50,976 bases of DNA from Micavibrio sp. (GTDB taxonomy: Bacteria; Patescibacteriota; Minisyncoccia; Moranbacterales; GCA-2747515), in contig DYDB01000004.1 in NCBI GenBank assembly GCA_020718085.1, positions 35,930 through 86,905 of the forward strand. The letters run 5' to 3'. The notes under the pieces are model-generated. The model saw only the letters and a program-made list of their open reading frames with translations, was not told where the DNA came from and did not search any database. Position numbers and translations under genes: made by a program. Below, piece by piece: positions 17,342-25,409 of this stretch; the stretch's first letter is position 1, and each line of letters begins with the position of its first letter.

Positions 17342-17370
17342 ATTAAAGCATGTTTTGAGATGTCATTCAA
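17342..17370 (-). promoter_or_regulatory. promoter of the ABC-2 exporter operon
   Basis: Minus strand TTGAAT, 17-bp spacer, TTTAAT with TG one base upstream. The -10 ends 9 nt before the ATG, so the predicted transcript is leaderless or nearly so. Confidence 0.55.
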
Positions 17371-17436
17371 CTAAGATATAAATCTCTGCGTCTCCAATAT
17401 GTACATATACAAGAGCTTCTATTTTATATTTTTCTT

Positions 17437-17445
17437 TGCTATAAT
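17437..17445 (+). promoter_or_regulatory. extended -10 before the 193-aa gene
   Basis: TGcTATAAT, about 30 nt before the ATG at 17475; no SD and no clear -35. Confidence 0.55.
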
Positions 17446-17474
17446 CTCGATAGTGATATTTAACGATAATACAT

Positions 17475-18056
17475 ATGGTTTCATTTGAAGAAAAAATGAC
17501 AGCGGAAGATCTCGCGAGTGCAAAAGAACAGCTTGTAGTGGGGTTTGAATTGCCAAATGATCCTGAACAACTGAATGAAAGCTATAATGAATTATTTGAA
17601 GGGATTGATTCAACCACTTTGGAGGAATTCAAGCGTGTTTTTGAAAGTATGCCAGAAGATGTAAAAATAGAGATGCAAAAAGGGAATATTGAGCCAGTAA
17701 CAAATTATGCGACAGAGGTTTTAAAATGGGGGAAAAAGAAAGTGGCACAATTGGTTGTTGGCATATTGATCACAGTTGCGGCAGCTCCAGCTTTTGCAGC
17801 AGGCAAAAATATGGACAACATGGTGATTCCCGAGGGTGGTATTGGCGCAATGATGGAAGTTCCCAAGGGAGGCGTGGGAGAACAAATGACACTAAAGAGA
17901 TTTAGTGGTGTTGAACAAATGGAACAGGATATGAAAGATCATAAAAAGATCCAAAAGAGCATTCATGGTACAGATATTGCACAGGATGATGTGGAGGATG
18001 ATCGGGGTAATGTTAGAGCAACGGGCAGAATTGTGATCGGTGATCACCGGTCGTAA
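17475..18056 (+). CDS. Hypothetical protein with one central membrane segment, 193 aa
   Basis: I do not recognise this family. The N-terminal 85 residues are acidic and helical (EDLASAKEQLVVGFELPNDPEQL...). A hydrophobic segment at about 95-113 (AQLVVGILITVAAAPAFAAG) has the look of an internal signal anchor or a signal peptide, ending in AFAAG. The C-terminal 80 residues are Gly/Met-rich and then charged (MMEVPKGGVGEQM, VEDDRGNVRATG). Possibly the C-terminal part is outside the membrane. It is followed by two surface-protein genes with their own -10 elements. Confidence 0.6.
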   Translation: MVSFEEKMTAEDLASAKEQLVVGFELPNDPEQLNESYNELFEGIDSTTLEEFKRVFESMPEDVKIEMQKGNIEPVTNYATEVLKWGKKKVAQLVVGILITVAAAPAFAAGKNMDNMVIPEGGIGAMMEVPKGGVGEQMTLKRFSGVEQMEQDMKDHKKIQKSIHGTDIAQDDVEDDRGNVRATGRIVIGDHRS

Positions 18057-18078
18057 TATATGGTCGAATGGTTTTTTG

Positions 18079-18087
18079 TGGTATAAT
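18079..18087 (+). promoter_or_regulatory. extended -10 before the repeat lipoprotein gene
   Basis: TGgTATAAT, about 31 nt before the start at 18118. Confidence 0.55.
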
Positions 18088-18117
18088 GTAAAATATATAA
18101 GTAATAAATAAAAAAAT

Positions 18118-18405
18118 ATGATGCAGTCTAATAAGATCGTCACAATTGCAGTCGTAGCTCTTTTTTGCGTAGCTGGCTTTGGTTGCGCAGCAGGTAATGG
18201 TGGATCAACTAGTGTAAAGGTTGGACCAAATGGTACAGATGTTACTGCGGGTGGAGTGAAAGTTCAAACAAATGATAATGGTGTCAATGTAGATATGGGC
18301 ACAAAAGACGGTACAAAAGTAGAGACGAATGACAGTGGTGTGCGTGTTAATACGGGAAATGTGGATGTAACTACCGGAAAAGACGGGGTGGAAGTTGATA
18401 TGTAA
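18118..18405 (+). CDS. Small DGV-repeat lipoprotein-like protein, 95 aa
   Basis: A small exported protein. The hydrophobic N-terminus ends in VAGFGC (Cys23), an imperfect lipobox because -3 is Gly. The mature part is made of short repeats of the type (D/N)(G/S)V.V(D/N/K) with alternating valines: VKVGPNGTDV, GGVKVQTNDNGVNVDM, GVRVNTGNVDV, DGVEVDM. This pattern suggests a beta-solenoid-like stack on the cell surface. The same repeats occur in the next gene, and a 22-nt stretch (18277-18298) is identical to 18621-18642 there. Function unknown. Confidence 0.65.
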   Translation: MMQSNKIVTIAVVALFCVAGFGCAAGNGGSTSVKVGPNGTDVTAGGVKVQTNDNGVNVDMGTKDGTKVETNDSGVRVNTGNVDVTTGKDGVEVDM

Positions 18406-18443
18406 TTTTTAGTATTATTATAAATAAACATTAAATAAAACAA

Positions 18444-19535
18444 ATGAAAAACAAAAAAGGCGTCGTGCAAGCCGGCGTAGTCGTTGTCATTATTGCCATA
18501 CTTGGCTTGACAGCAGTGGGCGCTGGCTATATGGTGTACAAAAAAAATGTGCCTAGTGTGGAAGTTGGCTCAGATGGCGTAGAGGTGAATGCAGATGGTG
18601 TAAAAGTGAAAACAGGAGCAAATGGTGTCAATGTAGATATGGATGGTGTAAATGTTGACACAACTGATGGCGTTAACGTGGATACGGATGGTGTGAGCGT
18701 TGATATCAATGGTGGTGGAGTAAATGTTCAGACAAAGGGCTCTGCAACAGCAACTGAGGGAGGCGCTTCTATTCCTGATGTTAATTCAGTTCTGATCTTT
18801 GATGCATCCGGCAGTATGGCGGCAAAAGTTGGAGGCACGCCGCTCATTCAACTTGCTAAGAATGCAGTTGCTGATTATGTTGGCAGTTTGGAGGGAGATG
18901 TAAATTTGAGCGTTGTTGCATATGGACATAAAGGTAATAATACGCAAGCAGGAAAGCAAGAATCATGTAATGGCATCGAAGAGATCTATTATATGGGACC
19001 GGTCAATGCTTCTGTAGTTACATCAAAGGTCAATGCGCTCAATCCAAATGGTTGGACGCCGATCGCAAATTCATTACAACGAGCAGCTGATATTTTGCAA
19101 AAAAGTGGTGAAGCTAATAAAAAACACATCTTTCTTTTGAGCGATGGTGAAGAAACCTGCGGTGGTGATCCTGTGGCATTGGCATGTAAATTGAAAGAAT
19201 CAGGCATTGTGGTTGATGTAGCTGGATTGAATGTCACTGGCGCTGTCGCAAAGCAATTAGAAGCGATCTCTCAGTGTGGTGGTGGGGAATATTTCTCGGT
19301 AAACAATGCAAGTGACTTCAGCGTGGTAATTGATGGCATGGGTGTGAAAGTGAATACTGGCGATGTGTTTGTGGATGTTTCTGGTGATGGTACAAAAGTC
19401 AATACGGGAAATTTGGATGTTGATGCTACAAGCTCTGGCACAAAGGTTGATGCGGGGAATGTAAAAGTTGATACGACTACGGGAGGGATGCCTAAAGTAA
19501 AGGTTCCAAGCGGTACATCTATCCCATCATATTGA
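18444..19535 (+). CDS. vWA-domain membrane protein flanked by DGV repeats
   Basis: A 363-aa surface protein. An N-terminal membrane anchor lies at about 9-30. A first block of Val-rich repeats at about 35-95 (DGVEVNADGVKVKTG, DGVNVDTDGVSVDI) is followed by a von Willebrand A domain at about 112-292. The domain has the MIDAS motif DASGSM and the later NGWTPIANSLQ Thr and LLSDGEETCGG Asp positions. A second repeat block (about 293-355) has GVKVNTGDVFVDVSGDGTKVNTG-type units. Probably an extracellular metal-dependent adhesion or binding protein. It is likely functionally linked to the preceding lipoprotein, which has the same repeats. Confidence 0.82.
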   Translation: MKNKKGVVQAGVVVVIIAILGLTAVGAGYMVYKKNVPSVEVGSDGVEVNADGVKVKTGANGVNVDMDGVNVDTTDGVNVDTDGVSVDINGGGVNVQTKGSATATEGGASIPDVNSVLIFDASGSMAAKVGGTPLIQLAKNAVADYVGSLEGDVNLSVVAYGHKGNNTQAGKQESCNGIEEIYYMGPVNASVVTSKVNALNPNGWTPIANSLQRAADILQKSGEANKKHIFLLSDGEETCGGDPVALACKLKESGIVVDVAGLNVTGAVAKQLEAISQCGGGEYFSVNNASDFSVVIDGMGVKVNTGDVFVDVSGDGTKVNTGNLDVDATSSGTKVDAGNVKVDTTTGGMPKVKVPSGTSIPSY

Positions 19536-19558
19536 TAAAGATGGATTTATAGCACAAC

Positions 19559-19597
19559 AAACCGGCGCGAATGTATTCGCGCCGGTTTTGTATTTTT
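19559..19597 (+). terminator. GC-rich intrinsic terminator
   Basis: A 14-bp perfect stem (core CCGGCGCGAA, 19559-19572 with 19575-19588), then TTTGTATTTTT. It is unusually GC-rich for this region. Confidence 0.9.
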
Positions 19598-19601
19598 GTA
19601 G

Positions 19602-19607
19602 TATAAT
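19602..19607 (+). promoter_or_regulatory. -10 element of the response regulator gene
   Basis: TATAAT placed 33 nt before the ATG at 19640. Its position rules out the in-frame ATG at 19610 as the start. Confidence 0.5.
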
Positions 19608-19639
19608 GAATGTATAATAATTTTTTTAGATGTGTAGAT

Positions 19640-20011
19640 ATGGTAAAAAAAATATTGATCATTGAAGATGAAGCGCCATTGCGTATGGCTCTGGAAGAAA
19701 AGTTTGGCAATGAAGGTTTTGACGTAGTAACTGCGGATAACGGAGAAGATGGTCTCATGCTCGCACAAGAACAAATGCCGGATCTGATACTTTTGGACAT
19801 TATTTTGCCAAAAATGAATGGGTTTGATGTACTTAACCATTTGTCAAAAAATGATACAACAAAAGAAATCGATGTGATTGTCCTGACAAATTTAAGTGAA
19901 ACTGGTAAGGTGGGAGACGTTGTGCGTAAGGGTGTGTCAGAATACCTTGTAAAGGCAGATTGGACATTGGAAGAACTTTTGGAAAAGGTAAAAAACAAGT
20001 TGAATGTCTGA
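19640..20011 (+). CDS. Single-domain response regulator (receiver only)
   Basis: A 123-aa CheY-like receiver with no output domain. The acidic pocket E9/D10/E11, phospho-acceptor D53 (LILLDIILPKMNGF), switch Thr83 (VIVLTN) and Lys105 (YLVKADW) are all in place. I use the ATG at 19640 (MVKKILIIEDE) because the TATAAT at 19602 leaves the upstream ATG outside or at the edge of the transcript. It is arranged tail to tail with the sensor kinase gene and shares its terminator; the two are likely partners. Confidence 0.9.
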   Translation: MVKKILIIEDEAPLRMALEEKFGNEGFDVVTADNGEDGLMLAQEQMPDLILLDIILPKMNGFDVLNHLSKNDTTKEIDVIVLTNLSETGKVGDVVRKGVSEYLVKADWTLEELLEKVKNKLNV

Positions 20012-20027
20012 TTCGATTTTTTTGTAT

Positions 20028-20068
20028 AAATGAAAAACGTGATATTTTAGTCACGTTTTTCATTTTTT
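20028..20068. terminator. bidirectional terminator between regulator and kinase genes
   Basis: A 15-bp perfect stem (20028-20042 with 20051-20065) with T runs on both strands. One arm includes the last codons (K-N-E-K-R-D) of the minus-strand kinase. Confidence 0.85.
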
Positions 20069-22308
20069 ATGGGTAATGTAAACCATATCGTGGTGCCATG
20101 ATTTATTTGTGAATAAAAACCGATGGTGCCATCACACATGGTGATGATCATTTTTGCGATGAAAAGTCCTAAGCCGGTTCCTTCGGAATATTGTGTATGT
20201 GTATTTGATGCACGATAGAAACGTTCAAAAATGCGTCCCTGTTCCTGTGGAGGGATGCCAATGCCTGTATCTGTGATCGTAATACGAACACGATCATAAA
20301 GATTTTCAACGCCAAAAGATATGATGCCTTTTTCTCCGGTATATTTGATCGCATTTGAGAAAATATTGAGAATTACTTGTCGTATCAAGATTGGATCCGT
20401 GTCAAAAAGAGGAATATTTTCATCATATTGTGTTGTGATCAAAAGATCTTTATCTTTGTAGTGAGGCTCCATCTCTTTTATTGTTTCTGTGAGGAGCTTT
20501 ATAATGTCTGTTGGTTTTTTTGTGATAATGTGCCTGCTCATTTCAATGCGATTGATACTTAAAATGTCGCTAATTAAAAGTGCGAGTCTTTTGGTGGATG
20601 CATACGCTTCATCAAGAAATTTTTTTTGTTTTTCGTTCAGCGAACCAATCTTAGGATCGTTGAGAAGTTCCAGAATCCATTTGATGGATGTGAGGGGGGT
20701 GCGTAATTGGTGTGATACGAGTGACACGAAGTTATCTTTGGCATTTTCTATTTCTTTTTCTTGCGTAACATCTTTGCCAATACCTACAAAAAATATTACA
20801 TTATGGAATTCATTGAATATGGGTGCGATGGAAATTGCAGCATAATATTCTTTGCCAAAAACGGTTTTATTTTTTACATTACCAACGTACGTTTCTTTTT
20901 TTGTTTTGATGGTATGCCAAATGTCATGATATTGTTTCTCATTTGTTCTGCCGCCCCAAAAGTGAACAGTAGCTTTGGAAAGAGAAAAAATATCATCATG
21001 GGATAATCCACTGATCTCTTCTGCCGCGGTGTTTGCGTAGATCATTTTGCCAAAAATGTCTGTAATAATGATAAAATCAGATGTGCTGTCCGCAGCACGT
21101 TTGAATTTCTCGAGATCATGTGCCAGCGCATCGGATAGTGCGCGAGCTTTGTCTTTTTCTTTCATTGCGAGTGCGGTTTCATGAGCACTTTTTGCAAGTT
21201 TGTATGTCATGGTATTAAAGAGAGTTGCAAGTTCACCGATCTCATCTTTTGAAGTGTGTGTAATTCTTTGCGTAAAATCTCCAGAAGCGATCAAAGTGGA
21301 TGTAAATGTCAATTCTTTTACAGGTCGAATAACGAAGCGGTAAAGAAGAATATAAAAAATGAACACAAAAAGCATGAACATGCCAAGAATGGTCACGATC
21401 TCGATCATAAATGCACGATGATTTAGTGTGAGTATGGGAGTAATGTCATGTGCAGCAATGACTGTTGCGATCAAGAGACCATCTTCATTTTGAATGGGAA
21501 AACTAGTGCAGAGAAATGTCTTTTTATCAATAGATAACTCTTTGCGAAATGAATGATCAGGCGCAAGTAAAGTGGTATCAACGTCGGTAACGCACTGTGT
21601 CGCTATGATATTTTGTGTTGTTGCCAAAAGTACGTCATTGGTGCGTGCATCCCATAGATCCTCCTGATTTTTTCGTGACATACTTTCGATAAAATCGTCA
21701 CGGTTCAATTGTGATTTTACACCGTATATGGCAAAATCATCATTCGTCTCATGAGAAAGCGTATTGAGAAAATTGGTAATGTCGCGTCCCAATTCAATAT
21801 ATCCGATTAGTGTATCATTATTATAATAGGGCGATACAATACGCAGTGCAAAGGAGTTTTTACCGAGTTCCAGGCTGCTTTCAATTTTTTTCGATGTAAC
21901 AGAGCGTAAAAATGAGCGTCTTTGAATTGTGTCACCAAAGGTTGTCGGGTCTTGTAAGCGTAAAAAAATTGTGCCATCCGGCAGAATGAAATTAAAATGT
22001 GTGACATTGTATGTGGTGCGAATTTCTGAAAAAGTTGGTTCTAAAGCATGCAGTAATGCATCACGGTCCTGTGCGAGAAAAAGGTCTTTAAAATCTTGGT
22101 TGGTTGTAAATAATTGTGCGCTGAGGGAAAGCATATGCACGTCTTGCGCGCGCAGATCATCAAGTTTTTTTTGTGTGGATATGGCATATGCGGCAATTTG
22201 TTCTTGAGTGAGCGTGCGAATATTAATTGTGCTGACATAATACACAACACACCCGATACCAATCGCAAGAAAAAATAATACGTATAAAAATTTTGTTTTG
22301 AGTTTCAT
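20047..22308 (-). CDS. Membrane sensor histidine kinase (Cache-like sensor, HAMP, PAS)
   Basis: A 753-aa hybrid-less histidine kinase from the ATG at 22308. An upstream in-frame ATG at 22362 would lie before the promoter. TM1 is about 5-25. The extracellular Cache-like sensor is about 30-290 (FNFILPDGTIFLRLQDPTTFGD). TM2 is about 300-325, HAMP about 326-380 and PAS about 400-510. HisKA contains SHQLRTP with His533. HATPase_c has NIFSNAIKYTG, DTGIGIP and GTGLGLFIAK. All catalytic boxes are intact. It probably phosphorylates the convergent single-domain receiver. The transcript appears leaderless. Confidence 0.93.
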   Translation of the reverse strand: MKLKTKFLYVLFFLAIGIGCVVYYVSTINIRTLTQEQIAAYAISTQKKLDDLRAQDVHMLSLSAQLFTTNQDFKDLFLAQDRDALLHALEPTFSEIRTTYNVTHFNFILPDGTIFLRLQDPTTFGDTIQRRSFLRSVTSKKIESSLELGKNSFALRIVSPYYNNDTLIGYIELGRDITNFLNTLSHETNDDFAIYGVKSQLNRDDFIESMSRKNQEDLWDARTNDVLLATTQNIIATQCVTDVDTTLLAPDHSFRKELSIDKKTFLCTSFPIQNEDGLLIATVIAAHDITPILTLNHRAFMIEIVTILGMFMLFVFIFYILLYRFVIRPVKELTFTSTLIASGDFTQRITHTSKDEIGELATLFNTMTYKLAKSAHETALAMKEKDKARALSDALAHDLEKFKRAADSTSDFIIITDIFGKMIYANTAAEEISGLSHDDIFSLSKATVHFWGGRTNEKQYHDIWHTIKTKKETYVGNVKNKTVFGKEYYAAISIAPIFNEFHNVIFFVGIGKDVTQEKEIENAKDNFVSLVSHQLRTPLTSIKWILELLNDPKIGSLNEKQKKFLDEAYASTKRLALLISDILSINRIEMSRHIITKKPTDIIKLLTETIKEMEPHYKDKDLLITTQYDENIPLFDTDPILIRQVILNIFSNAIKYTGEKGIISFGVENLYDRVRITITDTGIGIPPQEQGRIFERFYRASNTHTQYSEGTGLGLFIAKMIITMCDGTIGFYSQINHGTTIWFTLPIKNEKRD

Positions 22309-22315
22309 TGCCTTT

Positions 22316-22344
22316 ATTATAGAACAGACAACGTCTTCTTTCAA
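22316..22344 (-). promoter_or_regulatory. kinase promoter giving a leaderless transcript
   Basis: Minus strand TTGAAA, 17-bp spacer, TATAAT. Only 7 nt separate the -10 from the ATG at 22308, so transcription should start at or next to the start codon. Confidence 0.7.
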
Positions 22345-22345
22345 T

Positions 22346-22394
22346 AAAAAAATAAAGACCATGTTGCATCGTTAGATGTCACATGGTCTTTTTG
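22346..22394 (-). terminator. terminator of the small secreted protein gene
   Basis: Perfect 11-bp stem (22354-22364 with 22381-22391, AAAGACCATGT) with a T-rich tail on the minus strand. It sits directly upstream of the kinase -35 box. Confidence 0.8.
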
Positions 22395-22412
22395 AGTGGT
22401 TGAGATCGTTAC

Positions 22413-22739
22413 TTAATGTCGTCTGCAGCCACTTTTTCGTTGTGCATGGAGATAGCCTTCCGTGTAGGCATGGGTGATTTCAGGGCAACAAACGTGCTGT
22501 TTCGGAGGAAATCCCCGATAAAAATCATTTTCTCCCTTTACGAAATACTTTGCCAGCGTTGCCTTATGGTGCTTATGCGGACGCATATCTTCTTGATATT
22601 GCGCTGGATGTGTGGTGCCAACGTCGGCTCCAATAATCACCTCGCGAATCTGCTCTTGGCGGGTGTTATCCTCTGCACGAGCTGTGTTCAAGGTGATTAG
22701 CAGGGTGAGAGCAATGATGATAGATAAGGCTGTTTTCAC
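22413..22739 (-). CDS. Small secreted Cys/His-rich protein, 108 aa
   Basis: Unknown family. A clear signal peptide (about 1-22, ending in NTARA) precedes a mature part of about 86 residues. The C-terminal half is rich in His and Cys (MRPHKHHKATLAKYF, QHVCCPEITHAYTEGYLHAQRKSGCRRH), which could bind metal or form disulfides. The start is GTG at 22739, chosen because an AAGGAG SD lies at the right distance. The gene has a perfect-consensus promoter and a strong terminator, so it may be highly expressed. Confidence 0.65.
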   Translation of the reverse strand: MKTALSIIIALTLLITLNTARAEDNTRQEQIREVIIGADVGTTHPAQYQEDMRPHKHHKATLAKYFVKGENDFYRGFPPKQHVCCPEITHAYTEGYLHAQRKSGCRRH

Positions 22740-22810
22740 GGTAGTTCTCCTTTCCGCCTTTTTTGCGGATTTTTGGGTGGTTGGTAAACAACAATTTTAT
22801 AGTACCCCCC

Positions 22811-22839
22811 ATTATACAACTTTTTAGACAATTTGTCAA
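22811..22839 (-). promoter_or_regulatory. perfect consensus promoter of the small secreted protein
   Basis: Minus strand TTGACA, 17-bp spacer, TATAAT. The roughly 65-nt leader has a small hairpin (TCCGC...GCGGA) just before the SD. Confidence 0.75.
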
Positions 22840-22969
22840 TATCGCAAAACACGAATAAAAAAACACATAATAAGCCTTTTATGATTTTTTGGGTCGGGAT
22901 AAGATGGATCTTGTGTATTTTTTGTGCAAGAGTTTGATATATGCGTGCGTAGTAAGGAGTGATGTAATG

Positions 22970-22978
22970 TGCTATAAT
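22970..22978 (+). promoter_or_regulatory. extended -10 of the M23 peptidase gene
   Basis: TGcTATAAT, about 40 nt before the ATG at 23019. Confidence 0.5.
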
Positions 22979-23018
22979 GCATTTCTGGTAAGTTAAGCAT
23001 GCAAAAAAATATACCAAC

Positions 23019-24299
23019 ATGACACTAGAATATAAATATCATCGCAGTATGACACCGCGCGCACGACGCGGCACATGGAAAAGTAAAATATTTTTTATTG
23101 TTGTTTTGGGTATGATCGTTTTTTTTGTATGTAAGAAATTCGTTTTTTCTCCAGAAAATATACAACAAGAATCTATGCAAGATGTTGTGCAAGAACAAGA
23201 GGACATAAAAGTTGAGGAAACTAAGGATGAAAGTATTGCGCGATGCACAATTGCAGAGGGTGATATTCCTGCGGAAATTTTCAGCGCACATGGTCACTAT
23301 GATGCCAATGATACGGCGGCGTTGATCACTGCAGCAGAAGATGTGTTCGATCTCACACATCTCAAAATTGGACAGCCTATGAGATTTTATTTTTCAGATG
23401 ATGGAGAAAAAGCAGTGCGCATGGAGTACGATTGTAATACAGAAAAAATGATCATTGCCGAGCGGGATGGAGACACATTTCATGTACGTGAGGAAAAAAT
23501 TCAGTATGATGTGACAAAAGAAACGGCAAAAGGGGTGATCGATAATTTCTTTTATGCAGATGCATTGGAGGCTGGTCTTTCAGAGCCTACTGTTTTGGAG
23601 GTTGGTGATATTTTTTCTTTTAGTATTGATTTTACAACGGAGATCCGTGAGGGAGATGAATTCGTATTTGTTTATGAAAAAAGAAAGCGTGATGGTTCTG
23701 ATGCGCCGGATGGACGGATCTTAGCTGCAAAATTCATCAATGATGGCACAGCACATTATGCATATTATTTCGATAATGATGGTCAGGGCGGATATTATGA
23801 TGGCGAAGGACATGTTCTGGAGAGACAGTTTCTCAAAGCACCACTTAGTTATCGAGCGATCACATCCGGGTTTACCGGAGCGCGCATGCATCCAATTACT
23901 CGCAAGGTGTCGGCACATTACCAAATTGATTATGCGGCACCAACCGGTACGCCTGTTGTTGCATCTGCACGAGGCACTGTGGCAAGTGCCGGATGGGAAG
24001 GTGGATGGGGTAATATGATACGCATGACACATGATAACGGATACACGACACATTACGGACACTTAAGTGGTTTTGCCAAAGGTGTGCGGTCAGGTACACA
24101 AGTGGCACAAGGACAGGTGATCGGATATGTGGGGTCAACAGGATGGTCAACGGGTCCCCATCTAGATTATGGCATGAAACTTAATGGTACACCGATCAAC
24201 CCCGTTACACTTGTGCAACCGAAGGGCGCGCCACTTACAGATGATAAGATGGGATCGTTTAATGTGATGAAGGAAGAATATGGAGATATTTTACAATAA
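23019..24299 (+). CDS. M23-family peptidoglycan endopeptidase-like protein
   Basis: A 426-aa membrane-anchored LytM/M23 protein. The N-terminal membrane helix is about 25-43. A LysM/OapA-like middle region (about 70-135, CTIAEGDIPAEIFSAHG...LKIGQPMRFYF) is followed by a region like the pre-domain of Csd3/YebA. The M23 domain is at about 278-400: ARMHPITRKVSAHYQIDY gives the first zinc ligands (H...D), HYGHLS is present, and the final HxH motif reads GPHLDYG, with Asp replacing the second His. It probably cleaves peptidoglycan cross-links outside the membrane, unless that change inactivates it. No SD. Confidence 0.9.
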   Translation: MTLEYKYHRSMTPRARRGTWKSKIFFIVVLGMIVFFVCKKFVFSPENIQQESMQDVVQEQEDIKVEETKDESIARCTIAEGDIPAEIFSAHGHYDANDTAALITAAEDVFDLTHLKIGQPMRFYFSDDGEKAVRMEYDCNTEKMIIAERDGDTFHVREEKIQYDVTKETAKGVIDNFFYADALEAGLSEPTVLEVGDIFSFSIDFTTEIREGDEFVFVYEKRKRDGSDAPDGRILAAKFINDGTAHYAYYFDNDGQGGYYDGEGHVLERQFLKAPLSYRAITSGFTGARMHPITRKVSAHYQIDYAAPTGTPVVASARGTVASAGWEGGWGNMIRMTHDNGYTTHYGHLSGFAKGVRSGTQVAQGQVIGYVGSTGWSTGPHLDYGMKLNGTPINPVTLVQPKGAPLTDDKMGSFNVMKEEYGDILQ

Positions 24300-24365
24300 A
24301 AAATATACCTTTCCTTTTTGTAAAAAATGGTGATAGTATATGTGTATATTATATAAAAAAACTCC

Positions 24366-24989
24366 ATGAAAAAAGAAAAATGCGTTATGATCCTCTTGGG
24401 ATCCTATGTTGCTTTATGTGCTATTTTGGCAGTTCATCCATATGATCGTGCAACATGGTTTGCGGAAAATTTGACTGTATGGATCATTGTGGGAACACTT
24501 GGTGCACTATGGATCAATCATATTCGGTTTTCATGCACGGCATATATTTTGATGAGCGTGCTCATTTATTTGCATACGATCGGAGGACATTATACGTTTG
24601 CTCTCGTGCCTTTTGACTGGGTGACAGATCTCTTTGGATTTTCACGTAATCATTTCGATCGCATCGCACATTTTTCCGTGGGATTTTATGCGCTTGCCAT
24701 TGCAGAATGGTTGTGGGACAAAAAGCTTGTGGCCAATAAATTTCTTCTTTTTACATATCCCGTGTTTGTCATTGCAACAATCGCAATGAGCTATGAGCTG
24801 ATCGAATGGATCTATGCGGCGAATGCGGATCCTGCAGCAGGCGGTGCATATCTGGGCAGTCAAGGAGATGAGTGGGATGCACAAAAAGACATGATGGCAG
24901 ATACACTTGGTGCAATTTTGGCTGTCATGTTATTTTTTGGTATACATAAACCATTTTTTCACAAAAACAAAAGAGAAAAAAATGTGTAA
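24366..24989 (+). CDS. DUF2238 (YjdF-like) membrane protein
   Basis: A 207-aa integral membrane protein with about six hydrophobic segments. The family's conserved stretches are clear: YLHTIGGHYTFALVP, FSRNHFDRIAHFSVGF, MSYELIEWIYA and LGSQGDEWDAQKDMMADTLGA. Several conserved His, Asp and Glu lie near membrane edges, as in the family. Its function is unknown in general. No SD; the start is inferred from the first ATG before the first helix. Confidence 0.87.
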   Translation: MKKEKCVMILLGSYVALCAILAVHPYDRATWFAENLTVWIIVGTLGALWINHIRFSCTAYILMSVLIYLHTIGGHYTFALVPFDWVTDLFGFSRNHFDRIAHFSVGFYALAIAEWLWDKKLVANKFLLFTYPVFVIATIAMSYELIEWIYAANADPAAGGAYLGSQGDEWDAQKDMMADTLGAILAVMLFFGIHKPFFHKNKREKNV

Positions 24990-25016
24990 TAATGAAAGAA
25001 ATTGTGTGGGAGAACG

Positions 25017-25022
25017 TATAAT
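25017..25022 (+). promoter_or_regulatory. -10 element of the ferredoxin/heme-b unit
   Basis: TATAAT 33 nt before the ATG at 25056. It lies downstream of the in-frame ATG at 25002, which is therefore unlikely to be used. Confidence 0.45.
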
Positions 25023-25055
25023 AGACCTGAAGTGTTAAATAATTTTGGTATTTTT

Positions 25056-25394
25056 ATGAAGCAAAAAAAGAATGGTTTTGGGGCGTTTTTTCTGGGGTGC
25101 GTTGCAATACAAGCATTAAGCGGCTGTGCAGATGCTACAACAAATGAAAAAGTAGTAACACAATCTGTTTCAACACAAGCTGATGATGCAGTTGTAGAAA
25201 TTAGTAAAAATGACAATTTGGCAATTGATGCAAAAAAATGTATCGGGTGTGGAAAATGCGCACGTACTGCGCCAAAGAACTTTGTGATGAACAATGATAC
25301 GCGTAAAGCGGAAGTTTCCTCACATGAGATCGCATCGCAAACAGCAATTGATCGCGCAGTAAGTAATTGTCCTACGAAAGCTATTATTCAATAA
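25056..25394 (+). CDS. Lipoprotein-anchored single [4Fe-4S] ferredoxin
   Basis: A 112-aa protein with a lipoprotein signal (lipobox LSGC, Cys24), a linker of about 30 residues and a C-terminal ferredoxin domain. The cluster ligands fit the one-cluster type: C62, C65, C68 (CIGCGKC) and C105 in NCPTKAI. It should sit on the outer face of the membrane, where ferredoxins are unusual. The gene is 15 nt before a ferric-reductase-like membrane protein gene, and the two probably form an electron-transfer pair. The start at 25056 is set by the lipoprotein signal and the TATAAT position. Confidence 0.82.
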   Translation: MKQKKNGFGAFFLGCVAIQALSGCADATTNEKVVTQSVSTQADDAVVEISKNDNLAIDAKKCIGCGKCARTAPKNFVMNNDTRKAEVSSHEIASQTAIDRAVSNCPTKAIIQ

Positions 25395-25409
25395 ACGATC
25401 AATGTATAT

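Noticed and set aside
25002-25055. Upstream ATG for the ferredoxin gene
   Set aside because: The TATAAT at 25017 lies downstream of it, and the lipoprotein signal begins at 25056.
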